From: CAVSRC01 sp963785065
GTDB taxonomy: Bacteria; Pseudomonadota; Alphaproteobacteria; Rhizobiales; Kaistiaceae
Direction: 5' to 3'
Length of the DNA stretch: 64,000 bases
NCBI GenBank assembly: GCA_963785065.1
Contig: CAWATX010000002.1
Location: 310,001-374,000, forward strand
A program made the translations under genes and the position numbers. Shown here one piece after another: positions 34,925-44,316 of this stretch. The number at the start of each line of letters is the position of its first letter. The first letter of the stretch is position 1. Below the pieces are notes generated by a model. That model did not search any database. It saw nothing but the letters and a program-made list of their open reading frames with translations, and was not told the origin of the DNA.

Positions 34925-35851
34925 TTGTCTCCCCCCGCCAGCACACGCACCAGCCCGGCGTGGACGGCCGTCGTCCTCGTCATGATGCCGGTCCTGTTCT
35001 CCTCGAATCTGATCGTCGGGCGCGCTGCAGTCATGACCGTCGAGCCCTTCACGCTGGCCTTCTGGCGCTGGCTGATCGCCACCCTGATCATGGTGCCGAT
35101 TGTCGCCGGCGCGCTCCGGCGTTACGCCGCCGATCTCCTGCGTCTGGTTCCGCTGCTCCTGGTGCTCGGCGTCCTCGGCATGGTGATCTGCGGCGCCGGC
35201 GTCTATGCCGGCCTGCGCCAGACCACGGCGAGCAACGCCATCCTCATCTACACCACCTCGCCCGCCTTCATCGTCCTCATCGAGATGATCCTCGGCCGGC
35301 GACCCTTCTCGGCCATGCAATTCGCCGGCATCGGGCTGGCCACCTTCGGCATCGCCATCATCGTGCTGCACGGCGACATCGCCGGCCTTGCCCGGCTCGG
35401 CTTCAACCCCGGCGACATGGGCATCCTGGCCGCGTCGGTCTCCTGGGCGGTCTATTCGGTCCTGCTGCACGACCGTCGCCTGCAGGCGCTGCCCGGCCGC
35501 GTGCTCTTTGCCGCAATCGCGCTCGCCGGCACGCTGGTGCTCACCCTGCCCTGGCTGTTCGAGGGTGCCACGCACGGCTTCGCGCCGGCAACGGCGCGCA
35601 GCTGGGCCTCGGTCGCCGCCCTGGCGGTCATGCCCTCGGTGCTCGCCTACCTCGCTTATCAGTGGCTGGTGCGCGAGGTCGGCACCATGCGCACCGGCCT
35701 GGCGCTCTATTTCATGCCGATCGTCGGCGTCGGGCTGGCTGCAATCTTCCTCGGCGAACGGCTGCACGCCTATCACCTGGCCGGCACGGTTCTCACCATC
35801 GGCGGCGTGGCGCTCGCCACCTTCACCGGGGCGCGCCGTCAGGCCCGCTAG
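34925..35851 (+). CDS. EamA/DMT family transporter
   Basis: 308 residues with ten predicted membrane helices in two EamA repeats (about 12-140 and 160-300). The first ends in FGIAIIVLHGD and the second has QWLVREVGTMRTGLALYFMPI, typical of drug/metabolite exporters. It starts at a TTG. Convergent with the oligopeptide ABC ATPase, 5 bp apart. Substrate unknown. Confidence 0.85.
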   Translation: MSPPASTRTSPAWTAVVLVMMPVLFSSNLIVGRAAVMTVEPFTLAFWRWLIATLIMVPIVAGALRRYAADLLRLVPLLLVLGVLGMVICGAGVYAGLRQTTASNAILIYTTSPAFIVLIEMILGRRPFSAMQFAGIGLATFGIAIIVLHGDIAGLARLGFNPGDMGILAASVSWAVYSVLLHDRRLQALPGRVLFAAIALAGTLVLTLPWLFEGATHGFAPATARSWASVAALAVMPSVLAYLAYQWLVREVGTMRTGLALYFMPIVGVGLAAIFLGERLHAYHLAGTVLTIGGVALATFTGARRQAR

Positions 35852-35856
35852 ATCGT

Positions 35857-36879
35857 CTAGGCAACCGCCGGCTCTTTGCGCCGGGCCAATTGCCCGTCGC
35901 CGTCGACGGCCCAGCAGGCGACCTCGCCCCCACCCTTCGGCTCGAGGTCCGGCCGCTCCACCGCGCAGCGCTCGAAGGCATACGGGCAGCGCGGGTGGAA
36001 GGCACAGCCGGTCGGCGGCGAGATCGGCGACGGCAGCTCCCCTTCCAGCCGGATGCGCTCGTGCCGCCGCTTGGGATCGGCGACCGGGGTGGCGGAGAGC
36101 AGCGCCCGCGTATACGGATGCATCGGATTGTCGAAGATGGCGTTGCGCGGCCCGTATTCCACCGGCCGGCCGAGATACATGACCATGACGTCGTCGGCCA
36201 TGTGGCGCACCACCGATAGGCCGTGGCTGATGAACAGATAGGCCAGGCCCAGAGTCTGCTGCAGCTCGACCAGGATGTTGAGCACCTGCGCCTGCACCGA
36301 CAGGTCGAGCGCCGACACCGGCTCGTCGAGCACCAGGATGCGTGGATTGAGCATCAGCGCCCGGGCGATGGCGATGCGCTGGCGCTGACCGCCGGAAAAC
36401 ATGTGCGGGTAGCGGTCGTAATGTTCAGGACGCAGGCCGACCCGTCGCATCATCTCGGTGGCCGCGTGGCGCCGTTCGGCGCGCGGCATGTCTCGCCGGT
36501 TGATGACCAGCGGCTCCTCGAGAATCGAGCCGACCTTCTGGCGCGGATTGAGCGACCCGTACGGGTCCTGAAAGACCATCTGCACATGGGTGCGCATGGC
36601 AGCGAGCGTCCGCTTGTCGTCGCTGGCGATCGTGCGCCCGCCGATCGAAAAGGTGCCCGAGGTCGGCGGCTCGACCATGGCGATCATGCGCGCCAGCGTG
36701 GACTTGCCGCAGCCCGATTCGCCGACCACGGCCAGTGTCTTGCCCTGCCCCAGCGACAGGCTGACGCCGTCGACCGCCTTCAGCGTCAGCTGCGGCGCCA
36801 GCGGCCCGCGCTTGACCTGATAGTGTTGGGCGAGGTTATCCGCACTCAGCACCAGGCCGGTTTGGTTTGACGCGCTCAT
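35857..36879 (-). CDS. Oligopeptide/dipeptide ABC transporter ATPase (OppF/DppF type)
   Basis: 340 residues. Walker A GESGCGKST, Q-loop FQDPYGSLNP, signature SGGQRQR and Walker B ILVLDEPVSALD are intact. The C-terminal oligopeptide domain (PISPPTGCAFHPRCPYAFERC) carries the four Cys that can bind an iron-sulfur cluster in this family. Its ATG overlaps the stop of the preceding ATPase gene by 4 bp. Last gene of the six-gene operon. Confidence 0.93.
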   Translation of the reverse strand: MSASNQTGLVLSADNLAQHYQVKRGPLAPQLTLKAVDGVSLSLGQGKTLAVVGESGCGKSTLARMIAMVEPPTSGTFSIGGRTIASDDKRTLAAMRTHVQMVFQDPYGSLNPRQKVGSILEEPLVINRRDMPRAERRHAATEMMRRVGLRPEHYDRYPHMFSGGQRQRIAIARALMLNPRILVLDEPVSALDLSVQAQVLNILVELQQTLGLAYLFISHGLSVVRHMADDVMVMYLGRPVEYGPRNAIFDNPMHPYTRALLSATPVADPKRRHERIRLEGELPSPISPPTGCAFHPRCPYAFERCAVERPDLEPKGGGEVACWAVDGDGQLARRKEPAVA

Positions 36880-37877
36880 TCGACCGCCTCGGCAAATTCC
36901 GGATGGCCGACCGGACGACCATGAGCGAGCGGATAGTGGCAGAGCGCGTTGCCCACCCGGGCGCCCTGCTGCTGCGGCGCCCTCTCGGTACAGTGGCTGG
37001 TGGCGAACTGACAGCGCGGCGAGAACAGGCAGCCGTTCGGCCGGTCGTAGAGGCCGGGCACGACGCCGCTGATCGACGGCAGGCTGCGCCCGACGGCGCG
37101 CTCCGGCAGCGAAGCGAGGAGCGCCGCCGTATAGGGGTGGTGCGGATCGGCGAAGAGCTCGCCGACCATCTGCTCCTCGACCTTCTGTCCGGCATAGAAC
37201 ACCGCCACCCGTTCGGCGGTCTCCGCCACCACGCCCATGTCGTGGGTGATGAGAATGAGCGCCATGCCGGTCTGTTTCTGCAGATCGACCAGCAGGTCGA
37301 GGATCTGCGCCTGAATGGTCACGTCGAGCGCCGTGGTCGGCTCGTCGGCAATGAGGAGCTTGGGATTGCAGGCCAGCGCCATCGCGATCATGACGCGCTG
37401 GTTCATGCCGCCGGAGAGCAGATGCGGAAAGGCCGAGAGCCTCTGCTCCGGTTCCGGAATGCCGACGGCGGACAAGAGCTCGATTGCGCGCTGGTGGCGC
37501 TCGGCGCGATTGAACCCGAGATGGAACTTCAGCGCCTCGCCGATCTGGAAGCCGACCGTGAAGCATGGATTGAGGCTGGTCATCGGCTCCTGGAAGATCA
37601 TCGCCATGTCCTTGCCGACGATCGCGCGCCGCTGACGCGGAGAGAGCGCCATCAGGTCGTTGCCGTCGAAGGCGAGGCGATCGGCGGTGACGGTGGCCGT
37701 CCACGGCAACAGGCCCATGACAGCCAGCATGGCGACCGACTTGCCCGAGCCGGATTCGCCGACGATCGCCTGCACCTCGCCTGCCTCGACGGTCAGCGAC
37801 ACGTTGTCGACGGCGCGGAAGGCGCCGCCGGCAGTGGCGAAATCGACCGAGAGGTTGCGGATCTCGAGGATGGGCAT
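36876..37877 (-). CDS. Oligopeptide/dipeptide ABC transporter ATPase (OppD/DppD type)
   Basis: 333 residues. Walker A GESGSGKS, signature SGGMNQR and Walker B LLIADEPTTALD are intact. The C-terminal domain GCLFSPRCQFATSHC again holds the family Cys residues. It forms the nucleotide-binding heterodimer with the following gene. The gap from the permease gene is 4 bp. Confidence 0.93.
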   Translation of the reverse strand: MPILEIRNLSVDFATAGGAFRAVDNVSLTVEAGEVQAIVGESGSGKSVAMLAVMGLLPWTATVTADRLAFDGNDLMALSPRQRRAIVGKDMAMIFQEPMTSLNPCFTVGFQIGEALKFHLGFNRAERHQRAIELLSAVGIPEPEQRLSAFPHLLSGGMNQRVMIAMALACNPKLLIADEPTTALDVTIQAQILDLLVDLQKQTGMALILITHDMGVVAETAERVAVFYAGQKVEEQMVGELFADPHHPYTAALLASLPERAVGRSLPSISGVVPGLYDRPNGCLFSPRCQFATSHCTERAPQQQGARVGNALCHYPLAHGRPVGHPEFAEAVE

Positions 37878-37881
37878 CGCG

Positions 37882-38814
37882 TCAGCTCCGCCTCAGCTTC
37901 GGATCGAGCGCGTCGCGCAGGCCGTCGCCGATCAGGTTGATGGCGAGCACCGTGACCAGAATGGCCAGACCCGGGAATGTCACCACCCACCACGCCCTCA
38001 GGATGAACTCGCGCGCGTCGGCGAGCATGGTGCCCCATTCCGGCGTCGGCGGCTGGGCGCCCATGCCGAGGAAGCCGAGCGCCGCAGCGTCGAGGATGGC
38101 GTTGGAGAAGGACAGCGTCGCCTGCACGATGAGCGGCGCCAGGCAGTTCGGCAGGATGGTCAGGAACATCAGGCGCAGCGGCCCGGCGCCGGCGATCCTG
38201 ACGGCGGTGACGTAGTCCTTCGACCGCTCGGTCAGCACCGAGGCCCTGGTCAGGCGGACGAAATGCGGCTGATAGGAGATCGCGATGGCGATCATCGCGT
38301 TGAGCAGGCCGGGACCGAGGATGGCCACCAGCACCAAAGCGAGCAGCAGGCTGGGGAAGGCCAGGATGACGTCCATCACGCGCATGATGACGACGTCGAC
38401 GGCGCCGCGCATGAAGCCCGCGATCAGCCCGATGATGATGCCGCCGGTGAGCGCGAACGCCACCACGACGATGCCGATGAACAGCGAGTAGCGTGCGCCG
38501 AAGATCAGTCGCGACAGCATATCGCGGCCGATGGCGTCGGTACCCAGGAGGAATTGCCACGTGCCGCCCGGCTCCCACACCGGCGGCGTCAGCAGCGAAT
38601 TGCCGAACAGCTCGTCGGGGCCGTGCGGCGCGACGAAGCGGGCGAAGATCGCCGCCAGAATGATGACGACCAGCACGACAAGGCCAACGACCGCGCCGCG
38701 GTTCTCGGTGAAATATTGCCAGATTTCCACGAGCGGGGCCGGATGCACCGCCTCGGCATTGGCCTCCTCGTTCTCGGGACCGTGCTCTTCCGACGGGAAT
38801 GTCGTCTCCGCCAT
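37882..38814 (-). CDS. Dipeptide ABC transporter permease (DppC type)
   Basis: 310 residues: an extended acidic N-terminus, the OppC_N segment around the first helix (FTENRGAVVGLVVLV), the periplasmic LLGTDAIGRDMLSRLIFGAR motif, and the cytoplasmic EAA loop (RASVLTERSKDYVTAVRIAGAG). Six membrane helices. Pairs with the DppB-type permease, 3 bp upstream. Confidence 0.93.
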   Translation of the reverse strand: MAETTFPSEEHGPENEEANAEAVHPAPLVEIWQYFTENRGAVVGLVVLVVIILAAIFARFVAPHGPDELFGNSLLTPPVWEPGGTWQFLLGTDAIGRDMLSRLIFGARYSLFIGIVVVAFALTGGIIIGLIAGFMRGAVDVVIMRVMDVILAFPSLLLALVLVAILGPGLLNAMIAIAISYQPHFVRLTRASVLTERSKDYVTAVRIAGAGPLRLMFLTILPNCLAPLIVQATLSFSNAILDAAALGFLGMGAQPPTPEWGTMLADAREFILRAWWVVTFPGLAILVTVLAINLIGDGLRDALDPKLRRS

Positions 38815-38817
38815 CGC

Positions 38818-39828
38818 CTACCTCACATGCCGGATACGCGGATTGACGATGCTGTACACGACGTCGACCACCAGATTGACGAACATGACGATGACGGCGA
38901 TGAGCAGCAGCCCGCCCTGGACCACCGGATAGTCGCGCCGGAAGATCGAATCGACCATCCATTTGCCGACCCCCGGCCACGAGAAGATGGTTTCGGTCAG
39001 GATGGCGCCGGCCATCAGCACGCCGACCTGCAGGCCGATGGTGGTGACCACCGGAATGAGGGCGTTACGCAGGGCATGGATGCCGACCACGCGCCACGGC
39101 GGCAGCCCCTTGGCGCGCGCGGTGCGCACATAGTCGTCGCCGAGCACCTCGAGCATGGCCGAGCGCGTCTGGCGCGCGATCACGGCAAGCGGAATCGTCG
39201 CCAGCACGATCGACGGCAGGATCAGGTGAGAGATCGCGGACTGGAACGCCCCCTTCTGCCCCGACAGCAGGCTATCGATCAGCATGAAGCCGGTCACCGG
39301 CTTGAAGAAGTAGATGAGCGACATGCGCCCCGAGACCGGCGTCCAGTGCAGCCAGCCGGAAAAGACGATGATGAGCAGCAGCGCCCACCAGAAGATCGGC
39401 ATCGAATAGCCGACCAGCGCCCCGCCCATGGTGACGTGATCGATGGTCTTGCCGCGCTTGACCGCCGCGACCACGCCGGCCGGAACGCCGACCACGACAG
39501 CGATGATGATGGCGCAGATCGACAGTTCCAGCGTCGCCGGGAAGAGCGTGAAGAACTCCGCTATGACCGGACGCTTGGTGACGATCGAAATGCCGAAATT
39601 GCCGTGAACGAGCTGGTCGAGATAGATGAGAAATTGCTGCCAGATCGGCAGATCGAAGCCGTATTGGTGCAGCAGCTCGGCGTAGCGCTCCGGCTGCAGT
39701 CCGTGCTCGCCGGCCAGAAGCAGCACCGGGTCGCCCGGCAGCACGCGTACGAACGCGAACGCGACGAAGCTGACGCCAATAAACGTCGGTATCAGCAATC
39801 CGATGCGTCTTACGAAGAACCCCAGCAT
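38818..39828 (-). CDS. Dipeptide ABC transporter permease (DppB type)
   Basis: 336 residues with six membrane helices. The N-terminal RIGLLIPTFIGVSFVAFAFV and the loop around PGDPVLLLAGEHG are DppB-like. The EAA loop is seen in TRSAMLEVLGDDYVRTARAKG. It follows the binding-protein gene by 131 bp, within the same operon. Confidence 0.93.
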   Translation of the reverse strand: MLGFFVRRIGLLIPTFIGVSFVAFAFVRVLPGDPVLLLAGEHGLQPERYAELLHQYGFDLPIWQQFLIYLDQLVHGNFGISIVTKRPVIAEFFTLFPATLELSICAIIIAVVVGVPAGVVAAVKRGKTIDHVTMGGALVGYSMPIFWWALLLIIVFSGWLHWTPVSGRMSLIYFFKPVTGFMLIDSLLSGQKGAFQSAISHLILPSIVLATIPLAVIARQTRSAMLEVLGDDYVRTARAKGLPPWRVVGIHALRNALIPVVTTIGLQVGVLMAGAILTETIFSWPGVGKWMVDSIFRRDYPVVQGGLLLIAVIVMFVNLVVDVVYSIVNPRIRHVR

Positions 39829-39959
39829 GTCTATACCCGGTCGCCTACCCCGTCATGGCACCTCACGACAGGACGCACAAGCTTCTGCAGGCACGGCGAT
39901 GTCGGGAAAGGCAGGATGGCGCCGGGCAAGACTGCCCGGCGCCGCATTGTTGGAGACGA

Positions 39960-41561
39960 CTAGCCGCCGGAAAGGTCAACACCGTCGAAGCGGTGCGAGC
40001 CCAGCGGGTCCATCTTGTAGTTCATGACCGACTTCTGCATCGGCATGGTGACCAACGAGTGGCCAATGGTCAGCCACGGCGCCTGCTCCTTGAAGACGAC
40101 CTGCGCCTGCTCGTAGAGCTTGGTGCGCTCGGCCTGGTCGGAACTCTGCACGGCCTTCTTCGTCAGTTCGTCGAAGGGCTTGTAGCACCATGCAGCGACG
40201 TTGTTGGTGGTACCGACGCTGTCGCAGCCGAGCAGTACGGCGAGGAAGTTGTCCGGATCGCCGTTGTCGCCGGTCCAGCCGAGGATCACGGCACCGTCGT
40301 GCTTGGGGTCACCGGCGAGCTTCAGGTACTCGGCCCACTCGTGCTGGACGATGGTGACCTTGACGCCGATCTTGGCGAGGTCGGCCTGCATGAGCTCGGC
40401 CGTGCGCTTGGCGTTCGGCATGTAGGGCCGCTGCACCGGCATCGCCCAGATCTTCATCTCCAGGTTCTTGACGCCGGCATCGGCCAGCATCTTCTTGGCC
40501 GCTTCCGGATCGTAGGGATCGTCCTTGATGTCCTTGTTATAGGACCACATGGTGGGCGGGATCGGGTTCACCGCGATCTGCCCGGTGCCCTGATAGACGG
40601 CGTCCATGATCGCCTGCTTGTTGATCGCCATGTTCAGCGCCTTGCGCACCTTCGGATTGTCGAACGGCGCTTCGGTGGTGTTGTAGGCGAGATAGGCGAC
40701 GTTGAGGCCCGGCTGCTGCATGACCGTGAGGGTCGTGTCGGCCTTCAGTGCGGCGATGTCGGCCGGATTCGGATAGGCCATGATCTGGCACTCATTGGCC
40801 TTCAGCTTCTGCAGGCGCACCGAAGCGTCCGGCGTGATGGCGAAGACCAGATCGTCGATCGGCTGCTTGCCGTCCCAGTAGTCGGGATTGGCCTTGTAGC
40901 GGATCACCGCGTCCTTCTGGTAGGCGACGAAGATGAACGGGCCGGTGCCGACGGGCTGCTGGTTGAGCATCTCGGGATGCCCTTCGGCAGCCAGCTTGTC
41001 GGCGTACTCCTTCGACATGATCGAGCCGAAATCCATCGCCAGGTCGGCGATGAACGGCGCGTTGGGCGCGTTCAGCGTGAACTTCACCGTGTAGTCGTCG
41101 ACCTTGTCGATGTTCTTGATCGCATCGGGCATGCCCATGCCGACGAAGTAGTCGTACTGGCCGCCGGCGTAGTTGTAGTAGGGGTTCTTCTTGTCGAGCA
41201 TACGCTCGAAGGTGAACACCACGTCGTCGGCGTTGAAGTCGCGCGTCGGGGTGAAATAATCGGTCGCACCGAACTTCACGCCGTGGCGCAGGTTGAAGGT
41301 GTAGGTGAGCCCGTCATCGGAGACCGACCACTTTTCCGCCAGACCGGGGATGACGTTGGTCGTGCCGCGTTCAAACTCAACCAACCGATTGTAGATCGGC
41401 TTCGATGAGGCGTCGAAATCGGTGCCGGCTGTGTAGAGGCCCGGGTCGAAGCCCGCCGGGCTGCCTTCCGAGCAATAGACAAGCGTTTTGGCATTCGCGG
41501 CGCCGGCAAGCCCGGCGACGAACGCGGTTGCCAAGAGAAGCTTGGTCACCTGTTTCATCAT
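39960..41561 (-). CDS. Dipeptide-type ABC substrate-binding protein (first copy)
   Basis: 533 residues of the SBP_bac_5 family with a signal peptide ending near GAANAKT. The family start VYCSEGSPAGFDPGLY and the motif LRHGVKFGATDYFTP are present. DppA-like length and the pattern GPFIFVAYQKDAVIRYKANPDYW favour dipeptides or related ligands, but specificity is not readable. A strong RBS and a hairpin precede it. Adjacent to a second, clearly paralogous binding protein. Confidence 0.92.
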   Translation of the reverse strand: MMKQVTKLLLATAFVAGLAGAANAKTLVYCSEGSPAGFDPGLYTAGTDFDASSKPIYNRLVEFERGTTNVIPGLAEKWSVSDDGLTYTFNLRHGVKFGATDYFTPTRDFNADDVVFTFERMLDKKNPYYNYAGGQYDYFVGMGMPDAIKNIDKVDDYTVKFTLNAPNAPFIADLAMDFGSIMSKEYADKLAAEGHPEMLNQQPVGTGPFIFVAYQKDAVIRYKANPDYWDGKQPIDDLVFAITPDASVRLQKLKANECQIMAYPNPADIAALKADTTLTVMQQPGLNVAYLAYNTTEAPFDNPKVRKALNMAINKQAIMDAVYQGTGQIAVNPIPPTMWSYNKDIKDDPYDPEAAKKMLADAGVKNLEMKIWAMPVQRPYMPNAKRTAELMQADLAKIGVKVTIVQHEWAEYLKLAGDPKHDGAVILGWTGDNGDPDNFLAVLLGCDSVGTTNNVAAWCYKPFDELTKKAVQSSDQAERTKLYEQAQVVFKEQAPWLTIGHSLVTMPMQKSVMNYKMDPLGSHRFDGVDLSGG

Positions 41562-41567
41562 TCTGTC

Positions 41568-41594
41568 CCTCCTGGAGCCGCCACAAAAGGCGGC
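41568..41594 (-). promoter_or_regulatory. Hairpin plus strong RBS before first binding protein
   Basis: A six-bp stem GCCGCC-N6-GGCGGC (41577-41594) directly precedes AGGAGG (41573-41568), 6 bp before the ATG at 41561. It may protect the mRNA 5' end or regulate the high expression that binding proteins need relative to the permease. Confidence 0.5.
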
Positions 41595-41771
41595 GCTGTG
41601 AAGTCCCGATTCAGGCCCCGTTTTTTGCGATGGTCCCGAAAGGGTTAGGGCTAATCGAACCGAGCCGGGCGGCGAATGCAAGGGGGGGTGCGCACGAAAA
41701 TGCAGCGCGCCTTGTGCCCGCAGGGAAAGTCGTTGTTTTCCCGTCAGTTAGCTCAAATCCGCCGGCCGCGG

Positions 41772-43358
41772 CTATTCGACATCAACGGCCGCGAAATCGT
41801 GGTGGCCGAGCGGATCGACGACATAATTCTTGACCGTCTTGGCAATCGGCACGCTGATCTTGGTGTGGGCGATCGTCAGCCACGGCGCGTCCTCGGCGAA
41901 CAGCTGCTGCGCCGTCTGATAAAGCTTCACGCGCTCGCCGGGATCGGCCACCTTGCGCGCGTCGAGCACCGCCCGGTCGAACGGCTTGTTGCACCACTCG
42001 GCGCGATTGGAGATGCCGACCGTGTCGCAGCCAAGCAGCACGCCAAGGAAATTGTCCGGATCGCCGTTGTCGCTGATCCAGCCAAACAGCACCGCGCCGT
42101 CGCGGTCGGGCGCCGCCGTTCGCTTGATGAAGGCGCCGAGAGTGTCGGTGGCAATGTCGACCGTGACCCCGGCCTTGGCGAGATCGGCCTTGATCAACTC
42201 GGCCATGCGCTTCGGGTCCGGGTCGTAGGCACGGCTGACCGGCGGCACCCAGATCTTCATCTTCAAGTCCTTGACCCCGGCCGCCGCCAGCGCCGCCTTG
42301 GCGGCCTCCGGGTCGGCCGCATCGTCGGGCACGACAGCGACATGCGACCACATGCTGGCCGCCAGCGGACTGTCGGCGACCGTTGCACCGTCGCCATAGA
42401 TTGCCTTGACCAGCGCATGCCGGTCGATCGCCTGGTTGAGCGCCTTGCGCACCCGCTTGTCGTCAAACGGCTTCTGCTGGGTGTTGTAGGCGAGATAGGC
42501 GACGTCGGTCGCCTCGATCTGCTTGACGTCGATGTCGGGATCGGCCTTCAGCCGGGCGACGATGTCGGGCGTCGGGTCGGCCATCACCTGGCATTTGCTG
42601 GCGGTCATCATGCGTCCGCGGGCAAGCGGATCGGGATTGATGAGGAAGGACAGGCGGTCGATCGCCGGCCGGCCGCGCCAATAGTCCGAGTTGGCGCGAT
42701 AGTTGATCCTGACGTCGGGCTGATAGCCTACGAACTGGAACGGTCCGGTACCGATCGGCAGCCGGTCGAGGTCCTGCGGCCGCTTCGCCTTGAGCAGCTT
42801 GTCGGCATATTCCGCAGACAGGATCGAGGCGAAATCCATGGCGAGGTCAGCGAGGATCGCCGGGTCCGGTCGCGTCAGCTTGATGCGCACAGTCAGATCG
42901 TCGACCTTGCTGATCGAATCGATCAGCGCCGGCATCGACATACCGTCGAAATAGGGCCAGACGCCGCCGGCGTAGTCGTAATAGGGGGCCTTCTTGTCCA
43001 TCTGCCGCTTCAGGCTGAAGACGACGTCATCGGCGTTGAGATCGCGGCTCGGCGTGAAGAAATAGGTCGAGTGGAACTTGATGCCGGGCCTAAGATGGAA
43101 GGTGTATTCGAGCCCGTCCTGTGACACGTCCCAGCCTTCCGCCAGGCCCGGCACGGGCCGGGTGGTGCCGGGCGCGAACTCGACCAGCCGGTTGTAGAGC
43201 GCCACGGAAGACGCATCGAAGGTGGCGCCGGTGATGTGCGGTGCGGGGTCGAAGCCTTCCGGATTCTGCGCCGCGCAGTAGGCAAGGTCCTTGGCTTGGG
43301 CAGCCGCGCCCGCTCCGGCGAGCATCGCTGCCGCCAGGATCAATGTCACAGGTTTCAT
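41772..43358 (-). CDS. Dipeptide-type ABC substrate-binding protein (second copy)
   Basis: 528 residues, SBP_bac_5 family, signal peptide ending near AAAQAKD. It is colinear with the downstream copy (YCAAQNPEGFDP, FHLRPGIKFHSTYFFTP, GPFQFVGYQPDVRINYRANSDYW), so the two arose by duplication, but they differ at many positions. It is first in the operon. Both copies probably serve the same permease with different ligands. Confidence 0.92.
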   Translation of the reverse strand: MKPVTLILAAAMLAGAGAAAQAKDLAYCAAQNPEGFDPAPHITGATFDASSVALYNRLVEFAPGTTRPVPGLAEGWDVSQDGLEYTFHLRPGIKFHSTYFFTPSRDLNADDVVFSLKRQMDKKAPYYDYAGGVWPYFDGMSMPALIDSISKVDDLTVRIKLTRPDPAILADLAMDFASILSAEYADKLLKAKRPQDLDRLPIGTGPFQFVGYQPDVRINYRANSDYWRGRPAIDRLSFLINPDPLARGRMMTASKCQVMADPTPDIVARLKADPDIDVKQIEATDVAYLAYNTQQKPFDDKRVRKALNQAIDRHALVKAIYGDGATVADSPLAASMWSHVAVVPDDAADPEAAKAALAAAGVKDLKMKIWVPPVSRAYDPDPKRMAELIKADLAKAGVTVDIATDTLGAFIKRTAAPDRDGAVLFGWISDNGDPDNFLGVLLGCDTVGISNRAEWCNKPFDRAVLDARKVADPGERVKLYQTAQQLFAEDAPWLTIAHTKISVPIAKTVKNYVVDPLGHHDFAAVDVE

Positions 43359-43482
43359 CGGGTCTGATCGTCCACTGGCAGAAATAGACAGCCGGCTCAA
43401 GAAGCTGATTTTCGGGCGCGCACCATGGCATGGATTCGCTCGCCGGCAAAACCCCCGCAGCGGCGCGGGCTAGGGTCAGGAC

Positions 43483-43923
43483 TTAATTGATCCAGAAGGC
43501 AGCGATAGCTGCGATGTGGACAGCGGCGGCATAGTTACGTGCGAGCTTGTCATATCGGGTGGCAACGCGTCGGAAGTCCTTGAGGCGGCAGAACATGCGT
43601 TCGATGCGGTTGCGCTGGCGATAAGCCTCCCGGTCGTAGGGGATGGGCTTGCTGCGGCTGGCCGTGGATGGAATGACGGCCTCGCTGCCGCGCTCGGCAA
43701 GCAGGCGGCGCAAGGTATTGGCGTCATAAGCGCGGTCGGCAAGCAGCCGGGGGATGGAGCCACCAGCGGCAGAGATCAGCGCTGCCGCCATGGTTCCGTC
43801 GTTGATATTGCCGGGCGTGAGCAGGAGGACGCGCGGCCGCCCCGCCTCGTCGGTCAGGGCGTGGATTTTGGTCGTGCGCCCCCCGCGCGAGCGGCCAATC
43901 GCTTGCGCGTAGTCCCCCCTTTT
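43483..43923 (-). CDS. IS5-type transposase, orfB part
   Basis: About 146 codons in the -1 frame relative to orfA, entered at the slippery site. It carries RGDYAQAIGRSRGGRTTKIHALTD, the second catalytic Asp in LLADRAYDAN and the Glu in YRQRNRIERMFCRLKD, completing the DDE triad. The stop lies inside the terminal repeat. Not expected to be made alone. Confidence 0.8.
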   Translation of the reverse strand, partial: KRGDYAQAIGRSRGGRTTKIHALTDEAGRPRVLLLTPGNINDGTMAAALISAAGGSIPRLLADRAYDANTLRRLLAERGSEAVIPSTASRSKPIPYDREAYRQRNRIERMFCRLKDFRRVATRYDKLARNYAAAVHIAAIAAFWIN

Positions 43924-44246
43924 GCCCCCGCCGCCGAGCGGTGGACCTTGATGTGGGTGGCGTCGACCGCCGCCGTCCCATAGACGCCGCTCGACCCGGT
44001 CAGCGCCTGGAAGATGGCGAACCACACGCCCTGCAGGCTCCGGCGGTGATAACGGTTGTAGATCGTCGTGTAGGGGCCGTAGGCCGGCGGGCAATCCCGC
44101 CAGCGTGCCCCGGTCCTCAGCATGTGGATGATCCCGCTGATCACCCGTCGGTCGTCAACCCGGTGCGCTCCGCGCCGACCACGCGGCAGCAGAGGTTCGA
44201 TCTTCGCCCATTCGCTGTCGCTCAGCCAATAAAGGTGCTTCCCCAT
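43854..44246 (-). CDS. IS5-type transposase, orfA part
   Basis: 130 residues from MGKHLYWLSDSEWAKIEPLLPRG. It contains the N-terminal DUF4096-like DNA-binding region and the first catalytic Asp in AAVDATHIKVH. It overlaps orfB by about 70 bp in another frame. Confidence 0.8.
   Translation of the reverse strand: MGKHLYWLSDSEWAKIEPLLPRGRRGAHRVDDRRVISGIIHMLRTGARWRDCPPAYGPYTTIYNRYHRRSLQGVWFAIFQALTGSSGVYGTAAVDATHIKVHRSAAGAKGGTTRKRLAARAGGARPKSTP
43917..43923 (-). other. Predicted -1 ribosomal frameshift site
   Basis: The heptamer A-AAA-GGG, in frame with orfA codons AAA GGG. Slipping back one base gives AAA AGG and then GGG GAC, joining HRSAAGAK of orfA to RGDYAQAIG of orfB, which is the continuous sequence seen in single-frame relatives. 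Confidence 0.6.
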
Positions 44247-44316
44247 CAAGGCCTCCATCTCTGGAGACCTTGAATCACAACTCATCGCACGGCGGAATCC
44301 TTATTGAGTACAGACC

